Assembly: GCA_016464825.1 (NCBI GenBank)
Contig: JAEKNQ010000036.1
Span: 45,825 to 109,824, forward strand
From: Candidatus Dormiibacter inghamiae
GTDB lineage: Bacteria > Chloroflexota > Dormibacteria > Dormibacterales > Dormibacteraceae
Direction of reading: 5' to 3'
DNA length: 64,000 nucleotides
Position 1 is the stretch's first letter; each line of letters begins with the position of its first letter. Made by a program: the position numbers and the translations under genes. The notes beneath the pieces were generated by a model. It saw only the letters and a program-made list of their open reading frames with translations. It was not told the DNA's origin and did no database searches. Below are positions 49,722-59,313 of the stretch, piece by piece.

Positions 49722-50506
49722 CTAGCGAAAGGGTGGGCTATCTCCCGCCGCTGTGACCAGCCGCACCAGCTCCGGCAGGATGGCGCCGGCCGGCCCGCGG
49801 AGCACAGCGTCGGCCCGCCGTCCAGCGGGGTCGGCTCGGGGTTGACGATCACCGCCGGGACGCCCCGCCGCAGGGCAAGTGCGGGCAACGTAGCCGCCGG
49901 GTTGACAGTGAGCGAGCTGCCCACTACCAGCAGCAGATCGCAGCTGCCGGCAAGCTCGGTCGCGGCGCTGAGGGCGGCAGCCGGCACCCCCTCGCCGAAG
50001 AAGACCACGGTCGGCTTCAGATGCCCGCCGCCGCAGCGGCGACAGAGTGGAGGCAGCTCCGACGAAAGCCGAGCCTGGACCTCCGCCCTGGGCTCCTCCG
50101 TGCCGCAGTCCAGGCAGCGCACCCTGCCACCCCCTCCGTGCAGCTCCACTATCCGTCGAGAGCCGGCCCGCCGGTGGAGACCGTCGGTGTTCTGGGTCAC
50201 GATGGCCGTCAGGTGGCCCATCGTCTCCAGCGCAGCCAGTGCCACATGCGCCGGGTTGGGGTCTGCCCGGCGATAGGTCTGCCAGCGATCCAGCGACACC
50301 CGCCAGTAGACTGCCGGGTCAGCCAGAAACCCGGCTAGAGAGGCGGTCTGGACGGGGTCGTACTTGGTCCAGAGGCCTCCCGCCCCGCGGAAGGTGCTGA
50401 TGCCGCTCTCGGCGGAAACGCCAGCGCCGGTGAATGCGAGGCCGCGCCTTGCCCTGGCCAGGAGCCCGGCGGCCTGAGCGAGCGGTGGGTCGGGAGCAGC
50501 GCGCAA
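49722..50506 (-). pseudogene. Sir2-family NAD-dependent deacetylase, frameshifted near the end
   Basis: A class III sirtuin. NAD-binding GAGVSAESGISTFRG, TQNTDGLHRRAG, catalytic His in ELHG, and the zinc pairs CLDC and CRRC are intact. After VIVNPEPTPLDGG (about 49815) the frame loses the family. Inserting one base in the GGCGGG run restores RADAVLRGPAGAILPELVRL and a TAG at 49722, giving about 261 residues. Either the gene lost one base (then the native frame continues about 160 residues antisense to birA) or the assembly is wrong. Because only the C-terminal helix is affected, the enzyme might still fold. The start is probably TTG 50506. Confidence 0.85.
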
Positions 50507-50887
50507 TGGAAGCTGCCAAATGTACTGCCGCGAAGGCTTGACCCGTGGCTCGGTTTGTAAGCCGTGAGTGGTCCAACCGCTCCTGGCACTCCGCAGCACC
50601 TCCGGCGAGCGACCGTGTCGGCACCGCCGAGAAGGCGTGCTGGCACCCCCGCCCTCCGCAGGTAAAGCGTCGAGATTTTGAGGGCTCGCACGGTTGCCCC
50701 GGCGCCGCTCGTGAGAGAGGCTTGTGTCGACCTCGTCCGTTCGTCCATCACAGGAGCCGCGCATGCCATCGTTCGCTGCCTCCAAGGGCGCCCAATTTCC
50801 GCGACAATGCGACCAGAGCCTGAGTGACCGTGACGCTTGGTTAGCGGCGGTCGCTGATCTGATGTCCCAGTCAAGGAGAGTTGAACT
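50507..50887. other. Intergenic region between sirtuin and S1 protease
   Basis: 381 bp without a convincing gene on either strand. A 41-codon plus-strand frame starting at 50763 ends in TGA that overlaps the protease GTG and could be a coupled leader peptide, but its composition gives no support. The ribosome-binding site AAGGAG of the protease lies at 50874-50879. Confidence 0.5.
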
Positions 50888-52264
50888 GTGAGTGTCCAAG
50901 CGTCGACCATGAAGCAAGCACCCGGCGCTGCGGGGCGTGCCCGGGTCACCCGAGCCCTCCTGGCGCTCTTCGTGCTCGGCCTCGCTGCGGCCTGCGGCGG
51001 TTCGAACCAGAGCGGGCCCAAGGACCTTTCAGCGACTCGGCTCTTCGCTCAGTCGAGCCCGGCGGTGATGCAGATCTACTCGCAGTTCAGCGGCCCCGTG
51101 ACGGTGCCGGACACCTATATCAGCCCGGCGGCGAAGGCGGTTCTGGTCGGCAAGCTGCAGGCTCTGGTGGATGCCGGGCAGCTCGACGCCAACAACACTG
51201 CCGCCGTGAATACCGCTGCCTACACCGAGCTGACCGCCCACTTCTTCGACTACGTGACGCCTGATCCGAACCCGGCCAACGTCTCGCAGTTCGCGGAGCA
51301 AACAGGTTTCCTCGGCTCTGGCTTCGTCATCTCGCCGGACGGCATCCTCCTGACCAACGCCCATGTCGCAGCTCCGGGCGACGATGAATTGAAGCCGGCC
51401 CTGATCAACCAAGCGCTGGACCAGCTCGCCACCGATGTCGCCGCCACAGTCGGCAGCTCCAGCAGCATTCCCGAGAACATCAAAGCAGCGTTCTTCAAGC
51501 AGGTCTTGACCTGGGCGCTGAAGTATGCCCAGATCGGCAAGATCAACAGCAAGATCCTGACCTTTTCCAACGGCAAACAGCTGAGTCCGAGTAGCGGCAT
51601 TGTCGCGGACGTCGTGACGAACGGAACTCCGGTGCCGGGCAAGGACGTAGCGGTCCTCAAGATGGAGGGTCAGCACGACGTCCCGACCTTGCCGCTGGGG
51701 GACGACTCCAGCCTGCAAACCGGTGAAAGGCTCTACGTGATCGGCTATCCCGGCGCCGTACTGCTGAACCCGGCGCTGAAGGCTGACCAGCCTGTCGATC
51801 CCACGCTGACCACCGGCAGCGTCTCCGGCCGTAAGCAACTGGAGGGCGGCTGGAGCGCTATCCAGACCGATGCGGCGACCACGCACGGCAACTCCGGCGG
51901 GCCGGTCCTGAACAGCAAGGGCGAGGTGGTAGGGCTGCTCACCTTCGGTTCCATCGATCCCACGACCGGCCAAGAGGTGCAGGGTCTGAACTTTGCAGTA
52001 CCGACCGGCGTGGCGAAGGAGTTCCTCAGCAAGTCAGGTACCTCCGCCAAGTCGAGCCCCACCACCAACGACTTGCAAAAGGGTTTCGACGAGTATGACC
52101 AGAAGCACTACAAGCTGGCCGACAAGTGGTTCACCCAGGCTGACAACCTATATCCGAACAACTCGCTGATCCAGGACTGGAAGCGCAAGGCAGAGAACGA
52201 GGTGAGCGCCGGCCACGACCAGACGCCGTTCTACTACTGCTGGCTCAACACCTGCCCCAAGTAA
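50888..52264 (+). CDS. Secreted trypsin-like (S1C) serine protease, lipoprotein
   Basis: A 458-residue protease. Signal peptide with lipobox LAAAC (Cys about 36). The chymotrypsin fold shows all three catalytic residues: His in LLTNAHVAAPG, Asp in KDVAVLKM, Ser in THGNSGGPVL. A long insertion of about 80 residues lies between the His and Asp strands. There is no PDZ domain; the last 70 residues look like one or two TPR-type helices (GFDEYDQKHYKLADKWFTQA) followed by a Cys-rich end (YYCWLNTC). Possible envelope quality-control or regulatory protease. AAGGAG precedes GTG 50888. Confidence 0.92.
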   Translation: MSVQASTMKQAPGAAGRARVTRALLALFVLGLAAACGGSNQSGPKDLSATRLFAQSSPAVMQIYSQFSGPVTVPDTYISPAAKAVLVGKLQALVDAGQLDANNTAAVNTAAYTELTAHFFDYVTPDPNPANVSQFAEQTGFLGSGFVISPDGILLTNAHVAAPGDDELKPALINQALDQLATDVAATVGSSSSIPENIKAAFFKQVLTWALKYAQIGKINSKILTFSNGKQLSPSSGIVADVVTNGTPVPGKDVAVLKMEGQHDVPTLPLGDDSSLQTGERLYVIGYPGAVLLNPALKADQPVDPTLTTGSVSGRKQLEGGWSAIQTDAATTHGNSGGPVLNSKGEVVGLLTFGSIDPTTGQEVQGLNFAVPTGVAKEFLSKSGTSAKSSPTTNDLQKGFDEYDQKHYKLADKWFTQADNLYPNNSLIQDWKRKAENEVSAGHDQTPFYYCWLNTCPK

Positions 52265-52292
52265 GAGACCTGTAGATCCGATTTGAGAGCTG

Positions 52293-52310
52293 GGCCGGCC
52301 GTCGCCGGCC
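52293..52310. terminator. Hairpin between convergent protease and rocB genes
   Basis: GGCCGGC-CGTC-GCCGGCC forms a 7-bp GC stem between two convergent genes, 28 bp after the protease stop and 28 bp before the rocB end. No T tract; it may act for both strands with Rho. Confidence 0.45.
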
Positions 52311-52337
52311 AAGTCGGCCCTCTTCGACGCCGATCTT

Positions 52338-53993
52338 TCAGCCCGCCAGAGCCGCCATTGCCACGCGCCAGACCAGCTCGGGGATGGTTTCGAAAGCGTA
52401 GCGGCCGTGGACCCGCTCCAGCCGTAGATGGGGGTCGCGGCCCCAGGGGCCGATGTTCACGACCGGCAGCGCGAAATCCCCTGCCTTTGGCTGCGCCAAG
52501 CCCAAGTCCCAGGCCGGCGTGTTCTCGGCCAGTACTGCCACGTCTGGGCCTGTGAACCCGCGGGCCAGGAAGCTCATGTCGGACACGCCCGGAAAGTAAC
52601 CGCGCAGTTTGACAGTGCTGCCGCTCCACTCGCCTGCCGCTCTAGCCTCCCGAACCACGATCTCCCGAAACTGTCCTGCAAACGGGCCGTCCGACAGTAG
52701 GTCCAGACTGGTCGCTGGGTAGGCGAGCGACGCGAAACCGACCACAGCCGCTGGGCCGCCCAGGCCGCTGCGCTGCCAGAGGAGCTCGGTCAGGCGGCGG
52801 GAGCGCTCGGGGCCGTCCAGGCCGGACTCCTCGGTCAGGCTGCGCCTCTGGTCCTGCTCTGCCGGCTGGCCTGACGGGCCGCCAGCTCGCGCGTGAAGCT
52901 CGCTGTAGGTCAGCACCAAGGGCTGCGACTCGAACGACACGACAGTTGTGCCTGTGAGGCGAGCGTACGCGGCGGCGCGACTCGCCGCCTCCTGCAAGCC
53001 CTTCTGCAGGGACCGCTCGACCTTGCTTCGCGCCCAGTCAAGAACCTCGGACGGTCGCCGGGTGTGACTCAAGACGTTCAGGTAGAGCCAGACTGCGGCA
53101 GGCGTGGTCACGTCGTAGGCGCCCTTCGTGTCCGCCACCTTGAGCAGCGCAGGCAATGGCGAAGCCTCCGCTCCCTGGCCCTCGACCAGGTCAGGACTCC
53201 ACTCCAGGCTGCGCACCACCTCCGCCGCGAGCAGCGTCGTGCTCACGCCGGCCAGCGGTTCGCCGGCATGACTCTCCCTACCCACAACATGAACAAAGGG
53301 GAGCAGCTTGCCGACGCTGCCGAGGAAGATCGAGCGCCCCTGGCCGCCATCGCCGTGGTCGGACTCGGAATCAAGGTTGACAGCGCAGGTGAGCTCAAGC
53401 TCACATTCGCTGGCGAGCTTGGGAAGCATTTCTCGCGCGGCTCTCATGCCAGCCGAGTTGACCTCCTCGTCAGGGCTGGCGAGGAGCAGCAGATTCCCCG
53501 GCGGGCGTTCACGCGCGAAGTGCCGGAGCACAGCAATGCCGGCCGCCAGCCCGCTCTTCATGTCCAGAGCGCCGCGGCCCGGCAGGAAGTCACCGCTCTG
53601 CAGGTCGGTCAGGGCCAGCGCCTCGGGCGTGCCAGGTGGCGCGCCGGCGAGGGCTTCGATCAGCCTGGGCGCCAGGGCCTCAGGGTCGCACGCCCAGGGC
53701 TCCAGCTCGCCGTAGTTGGCGGTGCTGACGACGTCGTAGTGGCCGCAGAGCAGAACTGTGCGGCGGCCCTCGCCCCGAACCAACCCGATCACGTTCGACC
53801 GCCGCCACGGATCGCCAGGGATGGGGACCACGCGCAGCTCATCACCGTGACGGGTCGGGAAGCCGTCCTGGGCGATGATGTCGCGGAGCCGTCCGGCGAA
53901 GCGCACCTCGTCCGCGCTGCCATTGACGCTGGGGGTCCTGACCAGGGCCAGGGTGAGGTCTTTGACCCCATCGAACCAGCCGGCTGAGCTCAT
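52338..53993 (-). CDS. rocB: M20-family peptidase, RocB-like
   Basis: A 551-residue zinc peptidase of the RocB branch of family M20. Metal ligands lie in LLCGHYDVVST, GALDMKSGLAAG and the general base SPDEEVNSAG. RocB-type insertions include NYGELEPWACDP and the C-terminal PGVSDMSFLARG and VVNIGPWGRDPHLRLERVH. In Bacillus rocB belongs to the arginine utilisation locus, but no other roc genes are in view, so the substrate here is open. No signal peptide. Confidence 0.92.
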   Translation of the reverse strand: MSSAGWFDGVKDLTLALVRTPSVNGSADEVRFAGRLRDIIAQDGFPTRHGDELRVVPIPGDPWRRSNVIGLVRGEGRRTVLLCGHYDVVSTANYGELEPWACDPEALAPRLIEALAGAPPGTPEALALTDLQSGDFLPGRGALDMKSGLAAGIAVLRHFARERPPGNLLLLASPDEEVNSAGMRAAREMLPKLASECELELTCAVNLDSESDHGDGGQGRSIFLGSVGKLLPFVHVVGRESHAGEPLAGVSTTLLAAEVVRSLEWSPDLVEGQGAEASPLPALLKVADTKGAYDVTTPAAVWLYLNVLSHTRRPSEVLDWARSKVERSLQKGLQEAASRAAAYARLTGTTVVSFESQPLVLTYSELHARAGGPSGQPAEQDQRRSLTEESGLDGPERSRRLTELLWQRSGLGGPAAVVGFASLAYPATSLDLLSDGPFAGQFREIVVREARAAGEWSGSTVKLRGYFPGVSDMSFLARGFTGPDVAVLAENTPAWDLGLAQPKAGDFALPVVNIGPWGRDPHLRLERVHGRYAFETIPELVWRVAMAALAG

Positions 53994-54055
53994 CCGCTCA
54001 GGCTAACCGGGGCTTCACCGCGGACGCGGGACCTGTGGTGGTCGCCGCCCGAACA

Positions 54056-54874
54056 TCACCCGCCGCCGAGCGGCCGGGTCTCGACCTTGATCTCCATATC
54101 GCTGCGGGCCGAGCCCACGAAGACGCCGCGCGTCGGAGCGGCGTCGCGGTAATCACGGCCGACTGCCAGCCGCACGTAGCGATCCGAAGCCAGCCCCGAG
54201 TGGGTGGCATCGAAGGGCAGCCAGCCCTTCTCGGGGACCAATATGTCGGCCCAGGCGTGGGAGGCGCCCAGCGTCGGTTCCCCTGAGCCCGAGTAGACGT
54301 AGCCGCTGACGTAGCGGGCGGGCAGACCGAGCATGCGCGAGACGGCAATGACGAGATGGGCGAAGTCCTGGCAGACACCGCGCTTCAGTCGAACCACCTC
54401 ATCGGTGGCAGTGGTCACTGTGGTGGAGGCGGGGCTGTAGGTGAAGCTGCGAGCGATCAGCTCGCGCAACCGGTCAGCAGCCGCCTCAACCTCAGCGGGT
54501 GCCGATGCGTCGAAGGAACCCAGCCGGGCGGCGATCCGGCGCAGAGCCGGACCTTGGACCACTGGCGGCCGGAAGAGTAAGAGGTCGTGGGGGAAAATGT
54601 CTGGGGGGTGGGTCGCCTGCTGGACGCCGGTCTCAACCACCGCCCGGCTCACGATCTCGAGGTGATCGTGGGGCGGCAGCAGATCGAAGTACTGCACCCG
54701 GTTGCCGAAGCCATCGCTGTAGGCGCCGACAGTAGCCTCGGGGCGTACCTCGAGGCGGTGGCGGAGCACTCGCTGGCCCATCTCGTCGGAGGGTCGGAGC
54801 CGAACCTCGGTGTGGGCTTCCCGAATCGGGGCGCTGTACCTGTATCGGGTGGTGTGAGCGATCTCGAAGCGCAA
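54056..54874 (-). CDS. Transglutaminase-like peptidase of the ATP-grasp/alpha-E locus
   Basis: A 272-residue bacterial transglutaminase-like protein. N-terminal MRFEIAHTTRYRYSAPI beta domain, catalytic Cys C168 in RGVCQDFAH, His H206 in ASHAWADILVP and Asp D222 in LPFDATH complete the triad. It follows the alpha-E and ATP-grasp genes on one strand. In this widespread gene set the peptidase is thought to cut or transfer peptides made by the ATP-grasp ligase. Confidence 0.93.
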   Translation of the reverse strand: MRFEIAHTTRYRYSAPIREAHTEVRLRPSDEMGQRVLRHRLEVRPEATVGAYSDGFGNRVQYFDLLPPHDHLEIVSRAVVETGVQQATHPPDIFPHDLLLFRPPVVQGPALRRIAARLGSFDASAPAEVEAAADRLRELIARSFTYSPASTTVTTATDEVVRLKRGVCQDFAHLVIAVSRMLGLPARYVSGYVYSGSGEPTLGASHAWADILVPEKGWLPFDATHSGLASDRYVRLAVGRDYRDAAPTRGVFVGSARSDMEIKVETRPLGGG

Positions 54875-54875
54875 A

Positions 54876-55841
54876 TCAGCTCCCCGCTACGCCCTGTTGC
54901 TGCTGCTGGGGCTGGCGGCTCAGTCCCTCCATCACGGAGTTGGCGAGTTCGATCGGCTGGAAGTAGGCCTCCCGCAGCGCCCGCGCCACCTCGCCGGCGA
55001 GGCGATCGACCCGGCTTCCGAACGATGCCGGGGATCTGACCACTTCGGCCGGGTCCGCATACTCGAAAAGGGCCGCGAGCTGGCCGAGTGCACGGTGCGG
55101 GGGTCGTCCCGACTCCGCTCCGTCAATGCGCCTGACAGTCAGCAGTGATTCGGCGACGCTGAACCCGGCGGATCGCGGACAGGCCCGATCGAAGAGGAGG
55201 AAGCTGATGACCGCAGGCCTGGTCACCGCCGGGCGGCGGATCTGGTAGGCCTCGAAGGAGCTGCAGCAACGCAGCACACTGCTCCAGGCGACCGCGTCAT
55301 CGCCGGCGCGGGCCAGCTCGACGCCCTTGCGCACCATCAGCCGGGTCACCCCAGCTGCCCGGGCGAAGAACTTGCCCAGCCGCACGAAGTTCCACGCCTC
55401 GTCGTGGGCCATGGTGTCGTCGATCAGGCCGCCGATCAGCTGCGCTGTCAGCTCCACCCGGTGCAGGTGGTCGTAGAGGCCGCCTTCCCAGCCGGTCTCA
55501 CGGAGGCGCCAGTAAAGCAGGTTGACCTGCTCGAAGACCTCGGTCGACAATGAAGGCCTGACCGCCTGAGCCGCCTGCCGGGCGGCCTCCACCGAGCGGG
55601 CGAGGGAGGGGCCGGCGGTGTCGCCGAGGGCCAGCCCGATCGCCTTCTCGCGCCGCGCCGAGCGGGTTGCCGGCCACCCCGCCAGCTCCAGGAAGGCCGG
55701 CCAGAAACGGCCAGGTCGGGGCTGAGAGCGGTCGAGCGACATCTCCGAGTGGACCCGCAGAATTCGGGCCAGGTGCTCGGCCGATTCCAGCTCGCGGCCA
55801 AACACATAAAGAGTGGTGGCGACCCTACTCAGCAGCGGCAT
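54876..55841 (-). CDS. Alpha-E domain protein (DUF403)
   Basis: A 321-residue all-helical protein with the family start LLSRVATTLYVFGRELESAEHLARILRV and the repeated EAYQIRRPA and VISFLLFDRACPRS segments. Alpha-E proteins accompany circularly permuted ATP-grasp ligases and transglutaminase-like peptidases, but their biochemical role is not settled. The ATG overlaps the ATP-grasp gene by 17 bp; the stop lies 1 bp before the transglutaminase gene. Confidence 0.92.
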   Translation of the reverse strand: MPLLSRVATTLYVFGRELESAEHLARILRVHSEMSLDRSQPRPGRFWPAFLELAGWPATRSARREKAIGLALGDTAGPSLARSVEAARQAAQAVRPSLSTEVFEQVNLLYWRLRETGWEGGLYDHLHRVELTAQLIGGLIDDTMAHDEAWNFVRLGKFFARAAGVTRLMVRKGVELARAGDDAVAWSSVLRCCSSFEAYQIRRPAVTRPAVISFLLFDRACPRSAGFSVAESLLTVRRIDGAESGRPPHRALGQLAALFEYADPAEVVRSPASFGSRVDRLAGEVARALREAYFQPIELANSVMEGLSRQPQQQQQGVAGS

Positions 55842-57279
55842 CCCGCGTCCCCGGCGAACCCAGCACCCAGGTGTCTCGGCTGCCGCCGCCCTGGGAGCTG
55901 TTGACCACCAGCGAGCCGGCCCGCAGCGCGACCCGGGTCAGGCCGCCCGGAGTGACCGAGACCTCGTGGCCGGTCAGAACGAACGGTCGCAGGTCCTGGT
56001 GCCGGCTCGCGAGAGCTCCGTCGAACAGCGCCGGCTGGACCGACAGGGACACCACCGGCTGGGCCACGAAGTCGCGCGGCCGCGCCTGGATCCGCCGCCG
56101 CATCCGGTCGCGCTGGGCGGCGCTGGAGGCTGGTCCGATCAGCATCCCGTGGCCGCCTGATTCCCCCACCGTCTTGACCACCAGCTCTTGCAGGTGCTCC
56201 AGCACATAGGTGCGCTCCCGCTGGCGCACACAGAGGTAGGTGGGCACATTGGGCAGGATGGCCTCTTCGCCGAGGTAATAGCGGATCAGCTCGGGGACCA
56301 GCGCGTACACAGCTTTGTCGTCGGCGACAGCGTTACCCAGGCCATTGGCGATCGAGACGTTGCCCGCTCGGTAGGCGTTGACCAGCCCGGGCACCCCTAT
56401 CACGCTGTCCGTACGGCCAGTCATGGGGTCTAGAAAGTCGTCGTCGACCCGCCGGTAAATGACGTGGACAGGGCGCAGGCCGGCAGTGGTGCGCATGAAA
56501 ACGTGGTCGTGATCGACTACCAGGTCCGAGCCCTCGACCAGCTCTATGCCCATCTGCTTGGCGAGGAACAGGTGCTCGAAGTAGGCCGAGTTGAAGATGC
56601 CGGGAGTCAGCAGCACAACCGTCGGCTCGTCGACCCGGACGGGGGCGAGCCAGCGCAGGTTTTGGAGCAGCTGATGGGTGTACCCGTCCACAGGCAGCAC
56701 GTTGTGACCTACGAACAGCTCGGGGTAGATACGCTTGAGCACCTGGCGGTTGGCGAGCACGTAGGAGATGCCGGAGGGCGTCCGCAGGTTGTCCTCCAGC
56801 ACGTGGACCTCGCCCCTGTGGTCCAAGACCAGGTCGACTCCGGCGACATGGCAGCGCACTCCGTGAGGCGCGGTGAGCCCGACCAGCTCCCGCCGGAATC
56901 CGGTCGACGAGAGCACGATCTCGGCCGGCACCACACCCTGGCGGAGGATCCGTTGCTCCCCGTAGACATCCTCCAGGAAATGGTTGAGAGCTGTCACCCG
57001 CTGCCTGAGGCCTGCCTCGATTCGAGACCACTGGGGCGGATTAATGATCCGGGGGATCAAGTCGAAAGGAAAGATCCTCTCGATGCCGACCTTTCGCTGC
57101 GAGACAGTGAAAGTGATGCCGTGATCCCTGAACGCCCTCTGCGCGAGGCGGTGACGGCGCGCCAGATCCGTGCGGCCGGCCCGAAGCAGGGTTCGATGCA
57201 GCCGGCGGTACACGGCCCGGGGGCGGCCGCTATCTTCGAGCATTTCGTCGTAGGGCCGAACGGCGCTCGAAGTCCCCAC
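55825..57279 (-). CDS. Circularly permuted ATP-grasp type 2 ligase
   Basis: A 484-residue member of the DUF404/DUF407 ATP-grasp group. Recognised by QRKVGIERIFPFDLIPRII, VLEDNLRTPSGISYVLANR, LTPGIFNSAYFEHLFLAKQM and the metal/ATP region VVKTVGESGGHGMLIGP. It is predicted to form amide bonds between amino acids or peptides. GTG start. It is the first gene of a three-gene operon with alpha-E and transglutaminase, and diverges from a further transglutaminase-like gene. Confidence 0.94.
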   Translation of the reverse strand: MGTSSAVRPYDEMLEDSGRPRAVYRRLHRTLLRAGRTDLARRHRLAQRAFRDHGITFTVSQRKVGIERIFPFDLIPRIINPPQWSRIEAGLRQRVTALNHFLEDVYGEQRILRQGVVPAEIVLSSTGFRRELVGLTAPHGVRCHVAGVDLVLDHRGEVHVLEDNLRTPSGISYVLANRQVLKRIYPELFVGHNVLPVDGYTHQLLQNLRWLAPVRVDEPTVVLLTPGIFNSAYFEHLFLAKQMGIELVEGSDLVVDHDHVFMRTTAGLRPVHVIYRRVDDDFLDPMTGRTDSVIGVPGLVNAYRAGNVSIANGLGNAVADDKAVYALVPELIRYYLGEEAILPNVPTYLCVRQRERTYVLEHLQELVVKTVGESGGHGMLIGPASSAAQRDRMRRRIQARPRDFVAQPVVSLSVQPALFDGALASRHQDLRPFVLTGHEVSVTPGGLTRVALRAGSLVVNSSQGGGSRDTWVLGSPGTRDAAAE

Positions 57280-57500
57280 GCAGCCGAAGTCTAGTCAGCC
57301 GGCCCCTTGAGGCCAGCTGGGCACTTCAGCCAAACCCTATCCAGCCTGCCTGGTGTGGATCGCACATGCTCGTCCCCCTGCGCCTTCCGTGTATTTTCAC
57401 CAAGTGTTCTGTCTCAGAGGTTCGACGAGCAGATTGTGGCAGGCAGCCGGAGGCTGAGCAGCAACCTGCCGGCGAAGCTCTGGGACGGGACACTAGAACC

Positions 57501-58364
57501 GTGAGCCCCAATCTGCGACTTCGCGTTGGCTGCGTCTTCACTTTCGACGTTCCCGGCCCTAGCTTCGCTCTGATCCAGGTAGCCGCCCGCAGAGGCGAGT
57601 CGCCGCGTGTTCTCGAGGAGACTTGGCAGCTCCAGCCAGAGGCCGAGATCACATCTTTCACCGACCTCTACGGCAACCTGAACCGCCGAGCGGTGCTCGG
57701 ACTTGGCCCCGCGCGGCTGCGCTACGACGCCCAGGTCGAGGTGCCTGACGTGGCGGACGACATGGCGGAGGACGCCGGCCAGATACCGGTTGAGGCGCTG
57801 CCCGGGGAGGTGACCCACTTCCTGCTGCCCAGCCGGTACTGCCTGTCCGACGCACTGATGGGCACTGCCTGGGAGCTCTTCGGGACGACGACTCCCGGCT
57901 GGGCGCGGGCCCAGGCGATCTCGGACTGGGTCAACGGCCACCTGGCGTTCCGGTACGGCGCCAGCGACCGGCTGACCACCGCTGTGGACGCCTTCGAGCG
58001 CAAGGAGGGCGTCTGCCGGGACTTCACGCACCTCTTCATCACCTTCTGCAGGGCGCTGAACCTCCCCGCCCGCTACGTCTTCGGCTACCTCCCGGATATC
58101 TATGTCGAGCCGCCCGACGCACCCATGGACTTCGCAGCCTGGGCGGAGGTATATCTGGGCGATCGCTGGTGGACGTTCGATCCCCGCAACAACCGCCGGC
58201 GGGTCGGCCGGGTGGTAATCGGGCGCGGGCGCGACGCAGCCGACGTTTCGATGGTGACCACGTGGGGACCGGCTACTTTTAAGAGCCTTGAGGTATGGGC
58301 CGATCTGAACCCCACGAAAGCTGTTGATTTTGCGGGGACTCCGACGACGGGGCCGCGAACCTGA
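57501..58364 (+). CDS. Transglutaminase-like protein lacking the catalytic His
   Basis: A 287-residue transglutaminase-fold protein, start GTG 57501 (the frame is open 45 codons more, but those residues are atypical). The catalytic Cys is in KEGVCRDFTHLF and the Asp in WWTFDPRN. At the His position the sequence reads MDFAAWAEVYLG, i.e. Ala where His-Ala-Trp is expected for the triad. It may therefore use another residue or be a binding protein. It diverges from the ATP-grasp operon and ends overlapping the region of the next transglutaminase gene. Confidence 0.87.
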   Translation: MSPNLRLRVGCVFTFDVPGPSFALIQVAARRGESPRVLEETWQLQPEAEITSFTDLYGNLNRRAVLGLGPARLRYDAQVEVPDVADDMAEDAGQIPVEALPGEVTHFLLPSRYCLSDALMGTAWELFGTTTPGWARAQAISDWVNGHLAFRYGASDRLTTAVDAFERKEGVCRDFTHLFITFCRALNLPARYVFGYLPDIYVEPPDAPMDFAAWAEVYLGDRWWTFDPRNNRRRVGRVVIGRGRDAADVSMVTTWGPATFKSLEVWADLNPTKAVDFAGTPTTGPRT

Positions 58365-58377
58365 GGACTGCGGACCT

Positions 58378-59298
58378 ATGAGACGACGTCAGCAGAAGAT
58401 GGCGCAGGACCTGATCCCAGGCCTTGTCGATCAGGGCGACCTCGATTGGGCCCGGCTGGTCCGCGCGCGCTATCTGGTCAGGCAGGCCTTCCGGTACGAA
58501 TACGAGTCGCCCATCCGGCGGCTGCGCCACCGGCTGCTAGTGGTGCCTCCCGACCAGCACGGAGACCAGCGGACGCTGATGAGCCACCTCCGGTTCACAC
58601 CCGAGGCCGGCCGCCTTACACGCAGGTCAGACAGGTACGGCAACTCGGTGGTCGAGATCCGCTTTCCAGAGGTCGACTCAGCCGTCGATTTCGAGGCCCG
58701 CATCGTCGTCGAGCGCAGCCTCGGCGAAGAGGGCCGGCTCCAGCCGGCCGAGGTGGCGCCGCGCTGGCTGGGGGACAGGGGTTTGCTCACCCCGGCCGGC
58801 CTCACTGAACCGGGTCCGCGACTGCGCCGAATGGCAGGCGAGCTGGCTCGGGAGGGGCTGGCCGGGCTGGAGCTCGCTGACCGGATCAATCGCTGCGTCA
58901 GGGGCGCTCTCGACTACCGGCCGGGAGTGACAGGCATTCATACCTCAGCCGAAGAGGCGCTGGCCCGAGGCTCGGGCGTCTGCCAGGACTACACCCACGT
59001 GATGCTGGCGCTCTGCCGGCTGCTCAAGCTCCCCGCCCGCTACGTGTCCGGACACCTTCTGGGCGAAGGTGGCACGCACGCCTGGGTGGAGGCACTGGTG
59101 CCGTCGTTGGGAGCGGGTTCGGCGGCCGCCTACGGCTTCGACCCCACCCACGGACGGTCGACGGGAATTCGCTACGTCACTGTGGCGGTGGGGAAGGACT
59201 ACAGCGACGTCGCCCCGACTTCCGGTAGCTACGTCGGTGGCTCCGGCCACCTCACGAGCGCGAAACGAGTCGACGTTGTCGGCTTCGACTACGCTTAG
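58378..59298 (+). CDS. Transglutaminase-like peptidase
   Basis: A 306-residue transglutaminase-like enzyme with an N-terminal beta domain (RYEYESPIRRLRHRLLVVPP) and an intact triad: Cys in GSGVCQDYTHV, His in GTHAWVEALVP, Asp in YGFDPTHG. Start: ATG 58378 with GAGG upstream; ATG 58399 and a TTG at 58324 are also open. It lies 13 bp after the preceding transglutaminase gene, so one catalytically complete and one incomplete protein are made together. Confidence 0.9.
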   Translation: MRRRQQKMAQDLIPGLVDQGDLDWARLVRARYLVRQAFRYEYESPIRRLRHRLLVVPPDQHGDQRTLMSHLRFTPEAGRLTRRSDRYGNSVVEIRFPEVDSAVDFEARIVVERSLGEEGRLQPAEVAPRWLGDRGLLTPAGLTEPGPRLRRMAGELAREGLAGLELADRINRCVRGALDYRPGVTGIHTSAEEALARGSGVCQDYTHVMLALCRLLKLPARYVSGHLLGEGGTHAWVEALVPSLGAGSAAAYGFDPTHGRSTGIRYVTVAVGKDYSDVAPTSGSYVGGSGHLTSAKRVDVVGFDYA

Positions 59299-59313
59299 GA
59301 CACCAGACTTAGG

